Of a DNA stretch of 52,423 nucleotides, positions 51,688-52,423 are shown one piece after another. A program made the position numbers and the translations under genes. How positions within the stretch are numbered: the first letter of the stretch is position 1; each line of letters begins with the position of its first letter. The notes under the pieces were generated by a model. That model did not search any database. It saw nothing but the letters and a program-made list of their open reading frames with translations, and was not told where the DNA came from. Location of the stretch: assembly GCA_947503115.1 (NCBI GenBank), contig CANNCS010000013.1:1-52423 (forward strand). Reading direction: 5' to 3'. Source of the DNA: an uncultured Marivita sp. (lineage in GTDB: Bacteria > Pseudomonadota > Alphaproteobacteria > Rhodobacterales > Rhodobacteraceae).

Positions 51688-52350
51688 ATGTTTTCCATCC
51701 AAAAAACGGATGACGCGACAATTGTTGAGCTGTTGGCCTCGACCCTGAGGCGCGACATTGCGTTTGGAACGTTGCTGCCCGACCAGAAGCTGAAGATAGA
51801 GGAATTGCGCCGTCGCTATGGCGGCTCCAATCATTCTATGCGCGAGACATTGCGGATACTTTCTGCGGAAGGCCTGGTCGAGGCGACCGCCCAGCGCGGA
51901 TTCCGAGTGACCTCGGCCACAGAGGATGATTTGCGTGACATCCTTTTGGTGCGCATTGAGATTGAGCGGGTGGCACTTTCGCGTGCGATCGCGTTGGGTG
52001 ATGTGGCTTGGGAAGGGCGTTTGATCGCGGCGCACCACGCTTTGCAAAAGGCGGAATCCGCCGTGACCAGCGCGCCGGACGACATGACTGCGCTGCAATG
52101 GGACGAGGCCTGTCGGGCCTTCGCATACGCTTTGATCGAAGCGTGCGACAGTCCACGACTGATCAAACTGCACCAAAAGTTCTTCGACCAAAGTCGCCGG
52201 TTCAGGTTAGCGCAGATGCGCGAGGGAAAGCTGAATTGGGCGAACCGAAAGAACCGCCAGAAGGCGTTGCTTGACGCAGTTCTGGAAAGAGATGAGGGCG
52301 CGGCAAACGTGCTCCTGAAACAAGACATTGAGGACGAATTGAACACGTAA
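51688..52350 (+). CDS. GntR-family (FCD) transcriptional regulator
   Basis: This 220-residue regulator is annotated from ATG 51688 (MFSIQKTDDATIVELLASTL); Met codons upstream at 51640 and 51625 are possible. It has an N-terminal winged helix (IEELRRRYGGSNHSMRETLRILSAEGLVEATAQRGFRV) and an FCD-type helical C-terminal domain (DDLRDILLVRIEIERVALSR). FCD regulators usually respond to small acids or amino-acid-like ligands. The 73 bp after it, to the window edge, show no gene. Confidence 0.85.
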   Translation: MFSIQKTDDATIVELLASTLRRDIAFGTLLPDQKLKIEELRRRYGGSNHSMRETLRILSAEGLVEATAQRGFRVTSATEDDLRDILLVRIEIERVALSRAIALGDVAWEGRLIAAHHALQKAESAVTSAPDDMTALQWDEACRAFAYALIEACDSPRLIKLHQKFFDQSRRFRLAQMREGKLNWANRKNRQKALLDAVLERDEGAANVLLKQDIEDELNT

Positions 52351-52423
52351 TACCAAAGGGGCTGGCTTCTGACTCATTAGGGATTTCTGAGGTTCCCAGC
52401 TCGCCCGCGCTCTGATTCCATGG

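Noticed and set aside
1-52423. tRNA, rRNA, insertion sequence or prophage genes
   Set aside because: None seen; all long frames fit metabolic, transport or regulatory families and no inverted-repeat-bounded transposase is visible.

Overview
The window looks like a chromosomal segment of a marine alphaproteobacterium of the Roseobacter/Rhodobacteraceae type. The evidence is the moderately high GC content, the many high-affinity solute importers (ABC, TTT, TRAP), the BetI-choXWV choline locus, ScfR-type short-chain acyl-CoA regulators, and short intergenic hairpin repeats of a kind I associate with that group. I see no phage, transposase, tRNA, rRNA or CRISPR array. Coding is dense: the largest gaps are about 270 bp (20506-20773) and 250 bp (51437-51687). 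Most real genes are joined by ATGA-type overlaps or short gaps.

Region 1 (1-11551) looks like an acetate or short-chain acyl module. It holds the start of acetyl-CoA synthetase (acs, running off the left edge), a five-gene HAAT-family ABC importer on the minus strand, and a divergent ScfR regulator with a perfect inverted repeat in its promoter. Downstream on the plus strand are a CheY-like single-domain response regulator, a small membrane protein, an SLC5-STAC-histidine kinase fusion, and an orphan protein ending in a FliM/FliN-type (SpoA) domain.

Region 2 (11548-13716, minus) is a persulfide/sulfur operon: ETHE1/Blh-type persulfide dioxygenase, two half-size YeeE/YedE transporters and a TIGR01244-type phosphatase-fold protein. 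Region 3 (13825-20505) is choline uptake (choXWV, minus) facing betI-betB-betA (plus) across a BetI-like operator. It oxidises choline to glycine betaine.

Region 4 (20774-25034) is a PqiABC-type intermembrane lipid transport operon. PqiA is split into two genes and PqiB carries 108-residue C-terminal repeats. Region 5 (25040-28245) pairs mnmH (tRNA 2-selenouridine synthase) with a convergent, overlapping flavoprotein-SelD fusion.

Region 6 (28314-41937) begins with a second ScfR regulator. Divergent from it is a long plus-strand block: TctCBA importer, acyl-CoA ligase of the oxalyl-CoA-synthetase type, PanE/ApbA-family reductase, (minus) RidA, xylonate-dehydratase-type IlvD/Edd enzyme, SDR and a TRAP importer. 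It reads as an uncharacterised sugar-acid or hydroxy-acid catabolic locus. Region 7 (42099-46173) is an RND efflux adaptor and pump. Region 8 (46309-52350) couples a DMGDH/sarcosine-dehydrogenase-type flavoprotein-GcvT protein with a divergent non-pyrrolysine MttB-family methyltransferase, followed by LysR and GntR regulators. It is probably a quaternary or tertiary amine demethylation locus.

The most novel-looking parts are the SLC5-STAC kinase/CheY/SpoA set beside acs, the mixed TTT/TRAP catabolic block, and the MttB/DMGDH pair with no corrinoid protein in view.
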